DNA of 64,000 nucleotides from Janthinobacterium agaricidamnosum NBRC 102515 = DSM 9628. Lineage in GTDB: Bacteria > Pseudomonadota > Gammaproteobacteria > Burkholderiales > Burkholderiaceae_D. Shown here one piece after another: positions 6,968 through 15,376 of the stretch (the first letter of the stretch is position 1; each line of letters opens with the position of its first letter). The position numbers and the translations under genes were made by a program. The DNA is taken from positions 33,665 through 97,664 of the forward strand of contig NZ_HG322949.1 in assembly GCF_000723165.1 (NCBI RefSeq), read 5' to 3'. The notes under the pieces are model-generated. The model ran no database searches, was not told where the DNA came from, and was given only the letters and a program-made list of their open reading frames with translations.

Positions 6968-8743
6968 ATGATGCGTTTTTGTAAAACCGCCTGTAGCGCC
7001 GCTTTGTTCGCTATTGTAGTGGCGTGCCCGGTCCCCGGCATCGCGGCGCCCAATCATCCGCCCAAGGTCTTGCACATGTTGTTGACCACTAGCGAAACCG
7101 GGCTGGATCCGGCTGTTGCGTCCGACCTGGCCAGCTTGAACTTGCTGGAAAACGTGTTCGATCCGCTGCTGCGCTACGATTACCTGGCGCGGCCGGTCAA
7201 GTTGCAGGAAAACACGGTGCGGACCATGCCGCGCATCGAAGACCATGGCAAGACCTATATTTTTCAGTTGAAGCCCGGTACTTTTTTTACGCCAGACCCC
7301 GCCTTCAAGGGCGTCAAGCGCGAAGTCACCGCACAGGATTATGTGTACAGCCTGAAACGCCTGTACGATCCCAGCCTGAAATCGCCCTGGTTATTCCTGT
7401 TTGAAGACAAGATCGTCGGCGATGCCGCCTTGAAAAACACGTTTAGCTACGACACGCCGATCGACGGCTTGCAAGCGCTCGACAAATATACCTTGCGGAT
7501 ACGGCTGAATGCGCCCGATCCGAATTTCCTGTTTTACCTGGCGATGCCGGCCACCGGCGTGGTGGCGCGCGAAGTGGCGCAGGCGTACGCTAAGCAGATC
7601 GGCAATCATCCGGTCGGCAGCGGCCCGTTTTTGGTCGGTGAATGGAAACGCAGCGACAAGATCGTGTTGCTGGCTAATCCCGATTTCAGGGAAACCATTT
7701 TTCATGCCGGGCCGGATGTCGCGCCGCAAGACCGGGCCCTGGCGGCCAGCCTGGAAGGTAAGAAGCTGCCGCTGGTGGACCGGGTCGAGGTGCGCATCGT
7801 CGAAGAGTACCAGTCGCGCATGCTGGGCTTCTTGAAGGGCGAATTCGATTATGTCGAGCAAGTGCCGGAATCGATGACAGAGATGGTGCTGGCCGGCGGC
7901 CAGTTGAAGCCGGAACTGGCGCACAAGGGTATCGTGCTGTCGCGTTTCCCGGTGCTGCAAACCTATTATATGTGGATGAATATGGACGACCCGGTGATTG
8001 GCGGGTATGCCAGACCGAGGCTGGCGTTGCGGCGCGCCATCGCGCTGAGCTACAACAGCGCGGAAGACGTGGCGCTGCTGAAAAAGGGACTGGCCTTGCC
8101 GGCCCAGTCGCCGCTGCCGCCGAATGTGCTGGGCTACGATCCCGCTTACCGCAGTCCGGTGAGCTATGATCCGCAACTGGCGCGCGCCTTGCTCGACCGT
8201 TTTGGCTATCGCCTGCAACAAGACGGTTTCCGCAGCCAGCCGGACGGCCAGCCGCTGACGCTGGTGATGCATACCGAAGCGAGCACCGTGGGCCGCTTGC
8301 GCGATGAATTGTGGCGCAAGAACCTGAATGCCATTGGCCTGCGTGTCACCTTTAAAAGCGACAAGAAAACCGAGATCATCAAGGCATCGCGGCTGGGCAA
8401 GGTGCAAATGTTTGAAACCAACTGGATCGCCGACTTCCCGGATGGCGATAATTTCTTGCAATTGTTGTATGGCCCCAACAGCGGGCGCGCCAATTATGCC
8501 CGATTTAATTTACCAGATTACAATACTCTGTATGAAGAGGCGCGCTTGCTGTCCGATTCGCCGCGCCGCCGCAGCCTGTATCACGATATGTCGCAGTTGA
8601 TCCATGCCTACACGCCATGGGTGCTGCTGACCCATCCGATTTCAGCCGACCTGCATCAGCCGTGGTTAAAGAACTACAAGCGGCATCCGGTGGAATTCAC
8701 TTCCTGGCGTTATCTGGACATCGATACATCGTCAGTCAAGTAA
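6968..8743 (+). CDS. Family-5 extracellular solute-binding protein (oligopeptide/murein-peptide type), orphan
   Basis: 591 residues with an N-terminal signal sequence ending around PGIAA; an alternative lipobox VVAC places a Cys at residue 20, so lipidation is possible. The body is an SBP_bac_5 domain (SETGLDPA, LLENVFDPLLRYD, NHPVGSGPFLVGEW, then RRAIALSYN). Such proteins deliver peptides, including murein tripeptide in the MppA case, to Opp/Dpp permeases. No permease or ATPase gene is nearby, so it must share a permease encoded elsewhere or act as a periplasmic carrier. An earlier ATG at 6957 hits a stop at once, so 6968 or 6971 is the start. Confidence 0.85.
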   Translation: MMRFCKTACSAALFAIVVACPVPGIAAPNHPPKVLHMLLTTSETGLDPAVASDLASLNLLENVFDPLLRYDYLARPVKLQENTVRTMPRIEDHGKTYIFQLKPGTFFTPDPAFKGVKREVTAQDYVYSLKRLYDPSLKSPWLFLFEDKIVGDAALKNTFSYDTPIDGLQALDKYTLRIRLNAPDPNFLFYLAMPATGVVAREVAQAYAKQIGNHPVGSGPFLVGEWKRSDKIVLLANPDFRETIFHAGPDVAPQDRALAASLEGKKLPLVDRVEVRIVEEYQSRMLGFLKGEFDYVEQVPESMTEMVLAGGQLKPELAHKGIVLSRFPVLQTYYMWMNMDDPVIGGYARPRLALRRAIALSYNSAEDVALLKKGLALPAQSPLPPNVLGYDPAYRSPVSYDPQLARALLDRFGYRLQQDGFRSQPDGQPLTLVMHTEASTVGRLRDELWRKNLNAIGLRVTFKSDKKTEIIKASRLGKVQMFETNWIADFPDGDNFLQLLYGPNSGRANYARFNLPDYNTLYEEARLLSDSPRRRSLYHDMSQLIHAYTPWVLLTHPISADLHQPWLKNYKRHPVEFTSWRYLDIDTSSVK

Positions 8744-9003
8744 TCCTTGGACCCCATCCCTGGACGACACGGTCATTGATTCCAAAAAGTTATGGCTAGG
8801 AAAGCATTATTCATTGGATGGCCGTTGATGCATCGCGCTACTCTGAACGTGAAAACCAATAAAGTAATGCAAACAATACTCGCCTGACTGTCATCTCGGG
8901 GCTGGCGAGGACGCCGAGCATTATGAAAAAAAATGTAGTGCCGGGACATTACACCCAGCCTGACTTGAGAACGCAAGTCTCGATTGCCCAAAAGGAGAGA
9001 GTC

Positions 9004-11757
9004 GTGAAAGTAAACAAGCTTGCGCAATGGATTGCGCTGATTGGTGTTGCCGGTCCGGCGCTGGCGCAGGACGCTGCGCCGCAAGCGATGCAGAAAGTTG
9101 AAATCACGGGAAGCAGCATCAAGCGCGTCGCCAAGGAAGGTGCGCTGCCGGTACAAGTCATCACCTTCGATACGATAGAGAAATCCGGCATTACCAGCGC
9201 CGAACAATTGATGCGCACCATTTCCTCGAATGGCACCGGGGCCGATAATATGACTTCGGGCAATAACGTGTTTGGTGCCGACGCCGACCGGGTCAGCGGC
9301 GGCGCGTCGTTCGCTTCCTTGCGCGGCCTGGGACCGGGCAGCACGCTGGTGCTGCTGAACGGCCGCCGCATCGCCACCCACGGCGCCAGCGGCAAGGCGG
9401 TCGATTTGAATGCGATACCATTGGGTGCGATTTCGCGCGTGGAAATCCTGAAAGACGGCGCGTCGGCAATCTATGGCACCGACGCGGTCGGCGGCGTCAT
9501 CAACTTCATCTTGAAAACCAATTACAGCGGCGTCGAAGCGTCGGTCTCGACCAATGACACGCAAGAGGGCGGCGGGGCGACCCGCCGCGCTTCGATCCTG
9601 GCCGGCACCGGTGCGCTGGACAACGACGGCTACAATGTGATGACCAGCTTGACGGTCGACCAGGCGCAACAGTTGAATGGTAACCAGCGCAGCTTCGTCA
9701 ATGGCTTCCAGCCGGGCCGCGGCTTGTCGCCGGACACCACCGGCACGCTGTTCGCCAATCAGTTGAGCGGCGCCGGCACGGCGCTGGGCAGCGGCTTCAA
9801 GATGCCAGGCGATAACAACACCTATCTGCAAGCCAACCCGCTGAGCTTCCAGGGCAAGTGCGACACGATACACGGCATGTCGCAATACCAGACCGACTTG
9901 TGGAAAGACGTCACCTCGCCGCTGCGCAGCAAATATTCCTGCGCCTACGATTACGGCTCGGACTATGTGATCCAGTTCCCGGTCGAGCGGGCCAACCTGC
10001 TGTCGCGCGGCACCCTCAAGCTGGGACCGGACCACAAGATGTTTGTCGAAGTGCTGGCGTCGCGCACCAAGGCGACCGCGATCCTGACGCCGATGCAGGT
10101 GCAAGCGACGGTTGCCAACAAGAATTTGTATCCGGTCGGCGGCGCGTATTACCAGGATTTGTCGGCCTACATCCCGAGCTTCGACAATACCAAGCCGATT
10201 GCCTATAAATGGCGCGCCAACGATGTCGGCAACCGCACCCAGGAAAATATCACCGACAATGCCCGTATCCTGGTCGGCTTTGAAGGCACGTTCGGCCGCT
10301 GGGATTACAAGGCGGGCATTTCGCGCGCCGAAAGTCGCACCAATACCGCGCTGACCGACGGTTATTCCTATACCGATAAACTGTACTCAGCCTTGGCCAG
10401 CGGCATCATCAACCCGTGGCTGGCGCCGGGCCAACGCCAGACCGATGCGGCCAGGGCCTTGATCGAATCGACCAAGTTCCGTGGCGATTTCCAGCACGGC
10501 AAAACCACCATGACCCAGGTCGACGGTGCGATTTCCGGCGAACTGTTGCAGTTGCCGGCGGGTGCATTGGCGATGGCGGCCGGTTTCGATTTGCGCCGCG
10601 AAGGCTACAACTTTGCCCAGGATGTCGATGCGACCACCATCTTGCTGGCGCCGGGCAACGCCGCGCTGAGCGACGCCAGCCGCGACGTCAAGGCGGTGTA
10701 TGCCGAGTTGCTGGTGCCGATCATGAAAGACCTGGAAATGCAGCTGGCGCTGCGGCGCGACGATTACAGCCTGGTCGGTTCGACCACCAATCCGAAAATC
10801 GCCTTGCGCTACCAGCCTTTCGACACGCTGCTGTTGCGTGGTTCGGCCAGCAAGGGTTTCCTGGCGCCCAGTTTCCAGCAACTGTATTCCGGCTCGCTGG
10901 ATCAGGAATTGCCGAATGGCATAGTCGATCCTGTCGGTTGCCCGAAGAATCCCGGCAATCCGGCCTATTGCGCGATCGACCGGCTGGCCTACAAAAGCGG
11001 CGGCAACAAGAATTTGCGCCCGGAAACCTCGAAACAGGGCAGTGTCGGTTTTGTGTTTGAACCGGTGCGCGGTTATTCGGCGTCGGTCGATTTCTGGGCC
11101 ATCAATTCCAGGGACCGCATCCTGAACCGCACGCCGCAAATCGTGCTGGCCAATGCCGATGCGCTGGCCGCCAACATTGTGCGCAATCCGGACGGCACCA
11201 TCGATTACGTGCAAGCCGGCTGGATCAATGCGGCCGGCAGCAAGACCCGCGGCGCCGATATCGGCTTGCGCGCCGAAGGCTTGCAGTCGGGCTTCAAATG
11301 GGCCGCGGCGCTCGACGGCACCTACCTGGACAGCTTCAAGTTCGCCGAATACCAGGGCCAGCAATACCAGGAACTGGTCGGCAAGTTCTATACCCGCGAC
11401 CTGTATTTGCGCTGGAAACACAATGCGACCTTGAACCTGTCGCGCGGCGACTGGAGCGCCTTGCTGACGCAAAACTATGCGTCGGGTTACAAGGATCAGT
11501 TGCCGAATGCCGGCAAGGGAACGCCGCCGCCGGGCTTCAATCCGGACGTCGCCAGCTATGCCATCTACAGCCTGTCGGCCACGTATACCGGTTTCAAGAA
11601 CACCACGGTCACGGTCGGCATCCAGAACTTGCTGAATACCGATCCGCCATTTACCGCGCATAATGTGGATGAAGTCGTAGGCGCCGGCTGGGACCCGCGG
11701 GTCGCCGATCCGCGCGGCCGCTCGCTGTCGCTGCAACTGAAATACAAGTTTATGTAA
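9004..11757 (+). CDS. TonB-dependent outer-membrane receptor
   Basis: 917 residues from GTG 9004. I prefer this start over ATG 8923 because AAAGGAGAGA lies at 8991-9000 and the protein then begins directly with a signal peptide (KVNKLAQWIALIGVAG, cleavage after ALAQ). The mature N-terminus has a TonB-box-like KVEITGSSIKR, then a plug domain (about 50-190; GLGPGSTLVLLNGRR, IPLGAISRVEILKDGASA, GAVINF-like GGVINFILKT) and a 22-strand barrel ending LQLKYKFM. Such receptors import large or scarce ligands using proton-motive energy. The siderophore-type or sugar-type ligand cannot be told from sequence, but the gene lies between a peptide-binding protein and an LD-carboxypeptidase, so muropeptides are a reasonable hypothesis. 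Confidence 0.9.
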   Translation: MKVNKLAQWIALIGVAGPALAQDAAPQAMQKVEITGSSIKRVAKEGALPVQVITFDTIEKSGITSAEQLMRTISSNGTGADNMTSGNNVFGADADRVSGGASFASLRGLGPGSTLVLLNGRRIATHGASGKAVDLNAIPLGAISRVEILKDGASAIYGTDAVGGVINFILKTNYSGVEASVSTNDTQEGGGATRRASILAGTGALDNDGYNVMTSLTVDQAQQLNGNQRSFVNGFQPGRGLSPDTTGTLFANQLSGAGTALGSGFKMPGDNNTYLQANPLSFQGKCDTIHGMSQYQTDLWKDVTSPLRSKYSCAYDYGSDYVIQFPVERANLLSRGTLKLGPDHKMFVEVLASRTKATAILTPMQVQATVANKNLYPVGGAYYQDLSAYIPSFDNTKPIAYKWRANDVGNRTQENITDNARILVGFEGTFGRWDYKAGISRAESRTNTALTDGYSYTDKLYSALASGIINPWLAPGQRQTDAARALIESTKFRGDFQHGKTTMTQVDGAISGELLQLPAGALAMAAGFDLRREGYNFAQDVDATTILLAPGNAALSDASRDVKAVYAELLVPIMKDLEMQLALRRDDYSLVGSTTNPKIALRYQPFDTLLLRGSASKGFLAPSFQQLYSGSLDQELPNGIVDPVGCPKNPGNPAYCAIDRLAYKSGGNKNLRPETSKQGSVGFVFEPVRGYSASVDFWAINSRDRILNRTPQIVLANADALAANIVRNPDGTIDYVQAGWINAAGSKTRGADIGLRAEGLQSGFKWAAALDGTYLDSFKFAEYQGQQYQELVGKFYTRDLYLRWKHNATLNLSRGDWSALLTQNYASGYKDQLPNAGKGTPPPGFNPDVASYAIYSLSATYTGFKNTTVTVGIQNLLNTDPPFTAHNVDEVVGAGWDPRVADPRGRSLSLQLKYKFM

Positions 11758-11807
11758 CCGCGTCATGTCACGGCGGCGGCAAGCCGGCATGCGCAAGGAG
11801 TCTTACC

Positions 11808-12875
11808 ATGATCAGCCGGCGCCGCTTCGGCGGCTTGCTGCTCGCCGCCGGCGCCACGTTGGCCAGTACGGCATATGGCGCGGCGCCGCTCCAGGGAAAC
11901 CAGTCCATGCATATTCCATTGCCCCGCCCGGTCAAGCCGGCGCGGCTGCGCCAGGGCGATCTGGTCGCCATCATCGCGCCCAGCGGCCGTACCGACGACG
12001 AGGCGATCGCCAAGGCGGTGCGCAATCTCGAATCGCTGGGCTTGCGGGTCAGGCTGGGCCGGCATTTGCGCGCCGTGCACGGCAACTATGCCGGCTCGGT
12101 GCAGCAGCGGCTGGACGACTTGCACGCCATGTTTGCCGACCCGCAAGTCAAGGCGATCTGGGCGATTCGCGGCGGCTCGGGCGCGATTGCGCTGCTGTCG
12201 AGGATAGACTACCGGCTGATTGCGCGTAATCCGAAGATCTTCATCGGTTATTCCGATATTACCGCGCTGCACCTGGCGTTCCAGCGGCATACCGGCCTGG
12301 TCACCTTCCACGGCCCGGTGGCGTCGTCGACGCTTTCCGATTATTCGTTGACCCATTTGCTCGGCGTGCTGATGGCGCCGCAGGATCACTACACGATCCC
12401 GATGGCGCTGGAAAACCAGCGCAAGGCTGAAGCGGAGCCGCATTACCTGGTGCGCACCGTGCAGGGCGGCATGGCGACCGGACGCTTGACCGGCGGCAAT
12501 CTGAGCATGGTCAGCGCGCTGGCCGGCACGCCGTATGCGGCCGATTTCCGCGACAGCATCCTGTTTCTGGAAGATGTCAACGAAGCGCCGTACCGGATCG
12601 ACCGCATGATGGCCCAGCTCGACCTGAGCCAGGGTTTCCGCCACGCGGCGGCGTTGATGCTGGGTATCTTCGAACATTGCGAAGCGGCCGATGGCGACGT
12701 TTCGCTGACCCTGAACGACACCGTCGACCAGCATTTGCAGCCGCTGGCCGTGCCGGCCGTGGCCGGTTATTCCTTCGGCCATATCCGCGATCAGTTCACT
12801 TTGCCGATGGGGATCATGGCGCGCCTTGATGCAGCAAGCCAGACGCTGACCTTGCTGGAGCCGGCCGTGGTGTGA
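11808..12875 (+). CDS. ldcA: LD-carboxypeptidase (LdcA, peptidase S66) with Tat-like signal
   Basis: 355 residues. Family S66 enzymes remove terminal D-Ala from murein tetrapeptide. The catalytic triad is recognisable: Ser124 in RGGSGA, Glu near 255 in FLEDVNEAPYRIDR and His near 324 in FGHIRDQF. Unusually for this family, which is cytoplasmic in E. coli, the N-terminus is SRRRFGGLLLAAGATLA followed by TAYGA, which fits a twin-arginine signal with a weakly hydrophobic core and an AxA-like site. The mature enzyme would then work in the periplasm. It begins 50 bp after the TonB-dependent receptor, probably in the same operon. Confidence 0.92.
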   Translation: MISRRRFGGLLLAAGATLASTAYGAAPLQGNQSMHIPLPRPVKPARLRQGDLVAIIAPSGRTDDEAIAKAVRNLESLGLRVRLGRHLRAVHGNYAGSVQQRLDDLHAMFADPQVKAIWAIRGGSGAIALLSRIDYRLIARNPKIFIGYSDITALHLAFQRHTGLVTFHGPVASSTLSDYSLTHLLGVLMAPQDHYTIPMALENQRKAEAEPHYLVRTVQGGMATGRLTGGNLSMVSALAGTPYAADFRDSILFLEDVNEAPYRIDRMMAQLDLSQGFRHAAALMLGIFEHCEAADGDVSLTLNDTVDQHLQPLAVPAVAGYSFGHIRDQFTLPMGIMARLDAASQTLTLLEPAVV

Positions 12876-12982
12876 GGTTTCCAGCATGGGCTGGCGCACG
12901 CGTATCAACGCATGTTAAAAGCATGACAGGTAGAATAGGCCAGGCAGCGGAGTTACCGCATCCCCGACCCTGGACGACCACC

Positions 12983-13894
12983 ATGTTAATGATTAATCGC
13001 CGGGCAAGCGCCTATATCGTCAGCCATCCGCTGGCATTCACCTTGCAAACGTTGAAAGGCTTCCGCGCCAACCAGGGCCTGCTGCTGGCCGGCGCCGTCG
13101 CTTATTATTCCTTGCTGTCGATCGTGCCCTTGCTGATGCTGGTGGTGGTGGCCTTGTCGCATGTCATCGATGAACAGGAATTGCTGGCTACCATAGGGCA
13201 TTACCTGGAATGGCTGGTGCCGGGGCAATCGACAGCCATCGTCAACGAAGTCGGACAATTCCTGACGCACCGCGACGTGATCGGCTGGGTCTTGCTGGTG
13301 ACCATGCTGTTTTTCAGTTCGCTGGCCTTCACCGTGCTGGAAAACGCCATGAGCGTGATCTTTGTGCACCGGGTGGCGATACGGCGCCGCCGTTTCCTGG
13401 TGTCGGCGGTGTTGCCCTACTGCTATATCCTGTCGCTCGGCGTCGGCGTGTTGCTGGTCACGCTGGTGGCGGGAACGCTGCAAGTGATGGGCCAGGAAAG
13501 TGTCTTCTTGCTCGGCCGTGTATGGTCGCTGGGCGGCGTGTCCGGTCTGTTGCTGTACTTGCTGGGACTGCTAGGCGAAATCCTCGTGCTCAGTTCGATT
13601 TATCTGGTGATGCCGGTGGGCCGGCTATCGGTTGCGCACGCCTTGATCGGCGGCGTGACGGCAGCCCTGCTGTGGGAAATCGCGCGCCATGTGCTGGTCT
13701 GGTATTTCTCGACCTTGTCGCAAGTCAATGTCGTGTATGGTTCGATGACGACCGCGATCGTGGTGATGTTCAGCCTGGAAATCGGCGCCACCTTGTTATT
13801 GCTGGGTGCGCAAGTGATTGCCGAGTATGAAAGAGTCGGGCGCGACCAGCAAGAGTTAGCCGCGCCCAAGCTCGATACCAGTACTGTATATTGA
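12983..13894 (+). CDS. YihY/BrkB (UPF0761) family inner-membrane protein
   Basis: About 303 residues from ATG 12983. The frame is open from 12872, but that overlaps the ldcA stop and adds a proline-rich stretch unlike the family, so the shorter start is preferred. Six hydrophobic segments and the signatures ALLAGAVAYYSLLSIVPLL-like (LLAGAVAYYSLLSIVPL), NAMSVIFVHR and GSMTTAIVVMFSLEIGA identify YihY/BrkB. The family was once mislabelled ribonuclease BN; its true role is not settled. It has no visible tie to the peptidoglycan genes beyond proximity. Confidence 0.85.
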   Translation: MLMINRRASAYIVSHPLAFTLQTLKGFRANQGLLLAGAVAYYSLLSIVPLLMLVVVALSHVIDEQELLATIGHYLEWLVPGQSTAIVNEVGQFLTHRDVIGWVLLVTMLFFSSLAFTVLENAMSVIFVHRVAIRRRRFLVSAVLPYCYILSLGVGVLLVTLVAGTLQVMGQESVFLLGRVWSLGGVSGLLLYLLGLLGEILVLSSIYLVMPVGRLSVAHALIGGVTAALLWEIARHVLVWYFSTLSQVNVVYGSMTTAIVVMFSLEIGATLLLLGAQVIAEYERVGRDQQELAAPKLDTSTVY

Positions 13895-13907
13895 TACAGA
13901 TAATTTG

Positions 13908-13936
13908 TTGCGCCGCACAAAAAGCTGTGCTATACT
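13908..13936 (+). promoter_or_regulatory. Sigma70-type promoter for a candidate small RNA
   Basis: TTGCGC at 13908-13913 and TATACT at 13931-13936 are separated by exactly 17 bp, a strong housekeeping match, in the gap after the YihY gene. Transcription would start near 13943. Confidence 0.55.
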
Positions 13937-13942
13937 CGCTTC

Positions 13943-14208
13943 AGTGATTGAGATTTGCTTGCAAATAGTCTCACCATCCGGGGCATGCGCCGCGCTACCA
14001 TCTGTGTAATGTCGGTAACGCGTATGGCGGCAAACCTGGATGTTGTAATTCCGGATACGTTGGTCGAATTTACACGTTGGAGGCACCATGCAGATAGCAT
14101 GGGCGTCCAAGAATCAGGATGCACTTTGCAGATAGCACTGGCGTCCATGACACGATTAAAGCATTGGTACTACATTGGAACGAAGCCCGCCACCGCGGGC
14201 TTTTTTTT
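13943..14208 (+). ncRNA. Candidate small RNA or micropeptide transcript
   Basis: A roughly 265-nt transcript is bounded by the promoter at 13908-13936 and the intrinsic terminator at 14183-14208, with no protein gene inside. It begins with an inverted repeat (TGAGATTTGC at 13949-13958 against GCAAATAGTCTCA at 13961-13973) and contains two 20-nt near-identical copies (18 of 20) at 14090-14109 and 14128-14147. A strong ribosome site (TTGGAGG) precedes a 15-codon ORF at 14088-14135 that begins MQIAWASKNQ. I do not recognise a known RNA family. The promoter and terminator pairing is the main support. Confidence 0.45.
14183..14208 (+). terminator. Intrinsic terminator
   Basis: AAGCCCGC (14183-14190), loop CACC, GCGGGCTT (14195-14202), then a run of T to 14208. 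It ends the transcript from 13943 and separates it from the convergent acyl-CoA dehydrogenase gene. Confidence 0.85.
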
Positions 14209-14220
14209 CGCCTGAGGATC

Positions 14221-15360
14221 TCACGGCCCGGTTGACAAGGCGCGGGCGATCAGGATTTTCTGAATGTCGCTGGTGCCTTCGTAGATCTGGCAGACGCGCA
14301 CGTCGCGGTAGATGCGTTCGACCGGAAAGTCGGATACATAACCGTAGCCGCCATGCACCTGGATCGCGTCGGAACACACCCGCTCCGCCATTTCCGAGGC
14401 GAACAGCTTGGCCATCGCCGCTTCTTTGAGGCATGGCAAGCCGGCGTCTTTCATCGATGCCGCGTGCTGTATCAATTGCCGCGCCGCTTCGATCTGGGTC
14501 GCCATGTCGGCCAAGCGGAATTGCACCGCCTGGTGTTCGAAGATAGGCTTGCCGAAACTTTCCCGTTCGCGCGCATACAGCAGCGCCGCTTCGTATGCGG
14601 CGCGCGCCATGCCGACCGCCTGCGAGGCGATGCCGATGCGTCCGCCTTCCAGGCCGGACAGGGCGATCTTGTAGCCTTGTCCCTCTGCGCCGATCAGGTT
14701 GGCTGCCGGAATGCGGCAATTTTCCAGCAGGATTTGCGCCGTGTCCGACGAATGCTGGCCCATTTTCTGTTCCAGCCCGGCCACGATGTAACCCGGCGTC
14801 GCGGTCGGCACCCAGAACGCGCTGATGCCTTTCTTGCCGGCTGCCTTGTCGGTCACGGCCAGCACGATGGCGACGTCGGCGTGTTTGCCGCTGGTGATGA
14901 ATTGCTTGACGCCATTGATCACATAACTGTCGCCATCGCGCACGGCGCTGGTGCGCAGCGCCGACGCGTCGCTGCCGGTGTGCGGCTCGGTCAGGCAAAA
15001 CGCGCCCAGCATGTCGCCCTGGGCCAGCGGCCGCAGCCATTGCTGTTTTTGGGCATCATTGGCGTACATCATCGCGATACTGCATACCGGGCAATTATTG
15101 ACGGAAATGATGGTCGAAATGCCGCCATCGCCGGCGGCGATTTCTTCCAGCACCAGCGCCAGCGCCACGTAATCGAGGCCGGCGCCGCCCAGTTCTTCGG
15201 GGACCGCCACGCCAAATGCGCCCAGCGCCGCCAACTCCTTCAATTCTTGCTGCGGGAAATGATGTTCCTGGTCCCAGCGCGCCGCGTTCGGGGCCAGGCG
15301 CTCGCGCGAAAAAGTGCGCAGGGCGTCGCGTATCATTGTGTGTTCATTGCTCAGTATCAT
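14221..15360 (-). CDS. Acyl-CoA dehydrogenase (short/medium-chain type)
   Basis: 379 residues with the full FAD acyl-CoA dehydrogenase fold. Signatures are FCLTEPHTGSDAS near 135 (family signature 1), GEGQGYK-like GAEGQGYKIALSGLEGGR, and the C-terminal QIYEGTSDIQK, whose Glu is the catalytic base in short-chain and medium-chain enzymes. It oxidises an acyl-CoA to the trans-2-enoyl-CoA and passes electrons to ETF. It is the last of four minus-strand genes (isovaleryl-CoA dehydrogenase, thiolase, SDR, this gene), so a role in branched-chain or short-chain acyl-CoA breakdown is likely. The exact chain preference is not readable. Confidence 0.92.
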   Translation of the reverse strand: MILSNEHTMIRDALRTFSRERLAPNAARWDQEHHFPQQELKELAALGAFGVAVPEELGGAGLDYVALALVLEEIAAGDGGISTIISVNNCPVCSIAMMYANDAQKQQWLRPLAQGDMLGAFCLTEPHTGSDASALRTSAVRDGDSYVINGVKQFITSGKHADVAIVLAVTDKAAGKKGISAFWVPTATPGYIVAGLEQKMGQHSSDTAQILLENCRIPAANLIGAEGQGYKIALSGLEGGRIGIASQAVGMARAAYEAALLYARERESFGKPIFEHQAVQFRLADMATQIEAARQLIQHAASMKDAGLPCLKEAAMAKLFASEMAERVCSDAIQVHGGYGYVSDFPVERIYRDVRVCQIYEGTSDIQKILIARALSTGP

Positions 15361-15376
15361 GATGCTCCATCAACGG

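Noticed and set aside
8923..9003. ATG 8923 as start of the TonB receptor
   Set aside because: It gives a non-signal N-terminus. GTG 9004 follows AAAGGAGAGA and starts the signal peptide directly.
13955..14215. An 86-codon frame in the gap after the YihY gene
   Set aside because: It reads straight through the intrinsic terminator at 14183-14208 and encodes the T run as poly-Phe. The region fits an RNA transcript better.
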